A DNA stretch of 7,754 nucleotides from JBILCM01 sp044353165. Lineage in GTDB: Bacteria > Bacillota > Bacilli > Paenibacillales > YIM-B00363. Shown one piece after another: positions 5,597 to 7,754 of this stretch (position 1 is the stretch's first letter; each line of letters starts with the position of its first letter). Location of the stretch: NCBI GenBank assembly GCA_044353165.1, contig JBILCM010000101.1, positions 1 through 7,754 of the forward strand, written 5' to 3'. Below the pieces are notes generated by a model. The model was given only the letters and a program-made list of their open reading frames with translations, was not told where the DNA came from and ran no database searches. A program made the translations under genes and the position numbers.

Positions 5597-7498
5597 TTAA
5601 ACGGCTTGTTGTTGGATATTCTTGAATTGATTGTTGAACATCTGATAATAAGTTCCTTGCATTTGAATCAATTCATCATGTTTTCCCTTCTCAACCACTT
5701 CCCCATGATCAATAACCATGATCATATCCGCATCCCGGATTGTATTTAAACGATGTGCGATAATGAACGTGGTGCGATTTCTCATGAGTCCCAACAACGC
5801 TTCTTGAATATGAAGTTCCGTACGTGTATCAATGCTACTGGTTGCTTCGTCTAGAATTAAAATGGAAGGTTGTGCAAGGATGACCCGCGCAATCGCAAGC
5901 AATTGTCGTTGACCTTGGCTCAAATTCCCGCCATTCTCGGATAGAACGGTATCATACCCATTCGTCAAACGGCGGATGAATGAATCTGCATTGGCCAATG
6001 CAGCTGCAGCAGTCACTTCTTCATCCGTAGCATCAGGCCGGCCATACCGAATATTGTCCTTGATCGTTCCCGAGAAAAGATAAGTATCCTGGAGAACGAT
6101 GCCGAACGTTTGACGTAGACTGTTCCGGGTATAGTTTCGAATGTCCTCACCATCGATTCGAATGCTACCTGCTGTCACATCATAAAAGCGAGTTAATAAA
6201 TTGACGATGGTTGTTTTGCCAGCTCCAGTAGGTCCAACGAGTGCTATACTACTTCCAGGCGGGACTTCAAAGTTCACATGATTCAAGATGGGAACATCCG
6301 CACGATAACCGAAGGACACGTCCTCAAAATAGACATGTCCTCGTGGTTGCTGCAGTGGAATGGCTGTTTGTGTATCTGTTGTTTCTTCATTCTCATCGAG
6401 TACATCAAATGCGCGCTCAGCACCAGCTACGCCTGACAGCAATACGTTATAAATTTGGGCCATTTCATTCAAGGGTCTAACAAATTGCCGTGAATATCCA
6501 ATGAAACTGGCAATGACCCCCACTGTAATCGAACCGTTCACTGCTAACAAACCTCCGACAAGCGCAATTGCAGCAAACCCAATATTATTAATGACGCTAA
6601 GAATCGGCATCATGAATCCAGACCAAATTTGCGCTTTCACCGAAGAGTGATAAAGTCTTGTATTGATTTCATCGAACTGCTCTATCGCTTTGTGCTCATG
6701 GTTGAATGCTTTTACAATTTCTTGTCCAGAAATCGTTTCTTCGATGTGTCCATTCAATTGACCTAAGTGAGCTTGCTGTTCACGAAACAAAACACCCGTA
6801 CGTTTCGTTATCGTTCTTGCCAACAAGAAGACGAGCGGGACTGTAATGAGTGCCGCTAGTGTCAAAGTAGGACTAAGGATGAGCATCATGATTAACGACC
6901 CAACAATCGAGATGATCCCGGACATTAGTTGGATGGTAGACTGCGAGATGGAATTACTGATATTGTCAATGTCATTCGTCAGGCGACTCATGACCTCGCC
7001 GTGTGGTCTCGAATCAAAGAAAGAGAGTGGTAATTTTTGCAATTTCACAAACAGAGATTGTCTCAAATTCGATACAACCCGTTGCGACAAACCAGCCATG
7101 AACCACCCTTGGATAAACGAAAAGAATGCTTCCCCAACAAAAGCAGCTGCTAACACGATAATGATCAAATATAACAATTGCAATTGACCTTCAGCGATGG
7201 AATCGACAGCAAACCCAATTAAATATGGACCTGCAACCGTAATGGCCGCTTGCAATACAACAAATAAAGAAATAAGCAGTAATAGTCGATATTCATGTCC
7301 AAAGTATGACCAGAGTCTTCGAATTGTAGTTTGAAAATTTTTAGGTTTTACGACTTGAGCACCGCGTCCGTGCATGCCCCCGAAACCTCCATGCCTACCT
7401 GGCCCGCCCATTCCAGGCCCGCCAATACCAGGACCTTGCATGCCAGTAACACTCGGTGTCGCAGGAGTTGCGTTAAGTCGGTCACTTGGCGTATTCAT
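5597..7498 (-). CDS. Heterodimeric ABC exporter half-transporter with consensus ATPase site (YfiC-like)
   Basis: A 633-residue inner-membrane protein with a fused type IV exporter membrane domain and nucleotide-binding domain. Residues 1-50 are a disordered Gly/Pro/Met-rich tail (repeats of GGPG). Six membrane helices lie at about 72-95, 108-135, 190-212, 213-238, 295-320 and 322-345. The ATPase domain (about 388-633) has Walker A GPTGAGKTT (422-430), Q-loop Gln470, signature LSQGQ (526-530), Walker B ILILDE with catalytic Glu551, and switch His582. The third signature residue is Gln instead of Gly, as often seen in the subunit that completes the degenerate site of an asymmetric exporter. It overlaps the preceding partner gene by 17 bp; the ATG at 7498 has AAGGAG ten bases upstream (7509-7514). 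It likely exports drugs, lipids or peptides with that partner; cargo cannot be read. Confidence 0.93.
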   Translation of the reverse strand: MNTPSDRLNATPATPSVTGMQGPGIGGPGMGGPGRHGGFGGMHGRGAQVVKPKNFQTTIRRLWSYFGHEYRLLLLISLFVVLQAAITVAGPYLIGFAVDSIAEGQLQLLYLIIIVLAAAFVGEAFFSFIQGWFMAGLSQRVVSNLRQSLFVKLQKLPLSFFDSRPHGEVMSRLTNDIDNISNSISQSTIQLMSGIISIVGSLIMMLILSPTLTLAALITVPLVFLLARTITKRTGVLFREQQAHLGQLNGHIEETISGQEIVKAFNHEHKAIEQFDEINTRLYHSSVKAQIWSGFMMPILSVINNIGFAAIALVGGLLAVNGSITVGVIASFIGYSRQFVRPLNEMAQIYNVLLSGVAGAERAFDVLDENEETTDTQTAIPLQQPRGHVYFEDVSFGYRADVPILNHVNFEVPPGSSIALVGPTGAGKTTIVNLLTRFYDVTAGSIRIDGEDIRNYTRNSLRQTFGIVLQDTYLFSGTIKDNIRYGRPDATDEEVTAAAALANADSFIRRLTNGYDTVLSENGGNLSQGQRQLLAIARVILAQPSILILDEATSSIDTRTELHIQEALLGLMRNRTTFIIAHRLNTIRDADMIMVIDHGEVVEKGKHDELIQMQGTYYQMFNNQFKNIQQQAV

Positions 7499-7754
7499 TC
7501 ACAAGCAACTCCTTCCCGATCTGAGATTGATAAATTTCTTGATATACGCTGCAATTGCGCATCAATGCATCATGTGTGCCAGTGCCGACAATCTCACCTT
7601 GATCCATAACGATAATTTTATCAGCATCCATAACGGACGTAATTCGCTGTGCAATCAGAACACAAGTTATATTGCTTGCATACTGTTTTAATGCATCTTT
7701 AATTTTCACTTCCGTCGCAGCATCGACTGCACTGGTGCAATCATCAAGAATCAA
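7482..7754 (-). CDS. Heterodimeric ABC exporter partner with degenerate ATPase site (C-terminal 90 residues only; YfiB-like)
   Basis: The frame is open at the window edge, so only the last 90 codons are present; the membrane domain, Walker A and signature lie beyond 7754. The visible part starts at Walker B, LILDDCTSAVD, where the residue after the Walker B Asp, normally the catalytic Glu, is Asp. The switch region reads LIAQR, with Gln where the H-loop His is expected. Both changes mark the non-hydrolysing site of heterodimeric exporters such as TM287/288 and BmrC/BmrD. The D-loop (SAVD) is kept, followed by the usual IIVMDQGEIVGTGTHDAL tail. It ends in TGA at 7484-7482 inside the next half-transporter gene, so the two are translated in a coupled, probably equimolar way. 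The first visible codon, TTG, is not a true start. Confidence 0.92.
   Translation of the reverse strand: MILDDCTSAVDAATEVKIKDALKQYASNITCVLIAQRITSVMDADKIIVMDQGEIVGTGTHDALMRNCSVYQEIYQSQIGKELLVNEYAK

Noticed and set aside
7331..7691. Plus-strand open frames of 92 and 105 codons at the right end
   Set aside because: They are antisense to the Gly-rich tail and the ABC gene overlap; the composition is that of a reverse-read GC-rich repeat, with no credible start site.

Overview
The window reads as a stretch of a low-to-moderate GC Bacillota chromosome, most likely from the order Bacillales. The signs are purine-rich Shine-Dalgarno sites of the AAGGAG/GGAGG type, a textbook sigma-A-type promoter, a heterodimeric ABC exporter resembling the YfiB/YfiC type, and a KhtT-type potassium/proton antiporter subunit. 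There is no rRNA or other marker gene, so the genus cannot be stated. Every credible gene lies on the minus strand, so transcription runs from high to low coordinates. I see no insertion sequence, phage gene, CRISPR array, tRNA or rRNA. No stretch over 300 bases lacks a gene.

Right-hand block (7754 to about 4668): the C-terminal end of one ABC exporter half-transporter overlaps by 17 bp the start of a second, complete half-transporter. The first has a degenerate ATPase site (Asp for the catalytic Glu, Gln for the switch His) and the second has a consensus site. This is the signature of an asymmetric heterodimeric exporter. An aldo/keto reductase follows 50 bp downstream and may be co-transcribed, though nothing ties it to export.

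Left-hand block (about 4648 to 1): a strong promoter (TTGACA, 17 bp, TAAAAT), with a 12-bp palindrome over the predicted transcription start, drives a probable carbohydrate-acid operon. Its order is an enolase-superfamily (mandelate racemase subgroup) dehydratase or racemase, a GntR/FCD regulator 19 bp downstream, a 12-TM major facilitator transporter, an aldose 1-epimerase, and finally the 5' part of khtT, whose ribosome-binding site overlaps the epimerase stop codon. A plausible reading is that the transporter imports a sugar or sugar acid, the epimerase interconverts anomers, the enolase-superfamily enzyme dehydrates the acid to a 2-keto-3-deoxy compound, and the GntR protein senses a pathway metabolite and represses the promoter. 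The substrate cannot be read from the sequence.

The most noteworthy non-coding signals are the promoter/palindrome arrangement, a perfect 10-bp inverted repeat with a 21-nt spacer in the regulator-transporter gap, and an 11-bp word shared by that spacer and the position directly upstream of the dehydratase promoter. No wholly new system is evident. The substrate of the carbohydrate operon and the attachment of khtT to it are the real unknowns.
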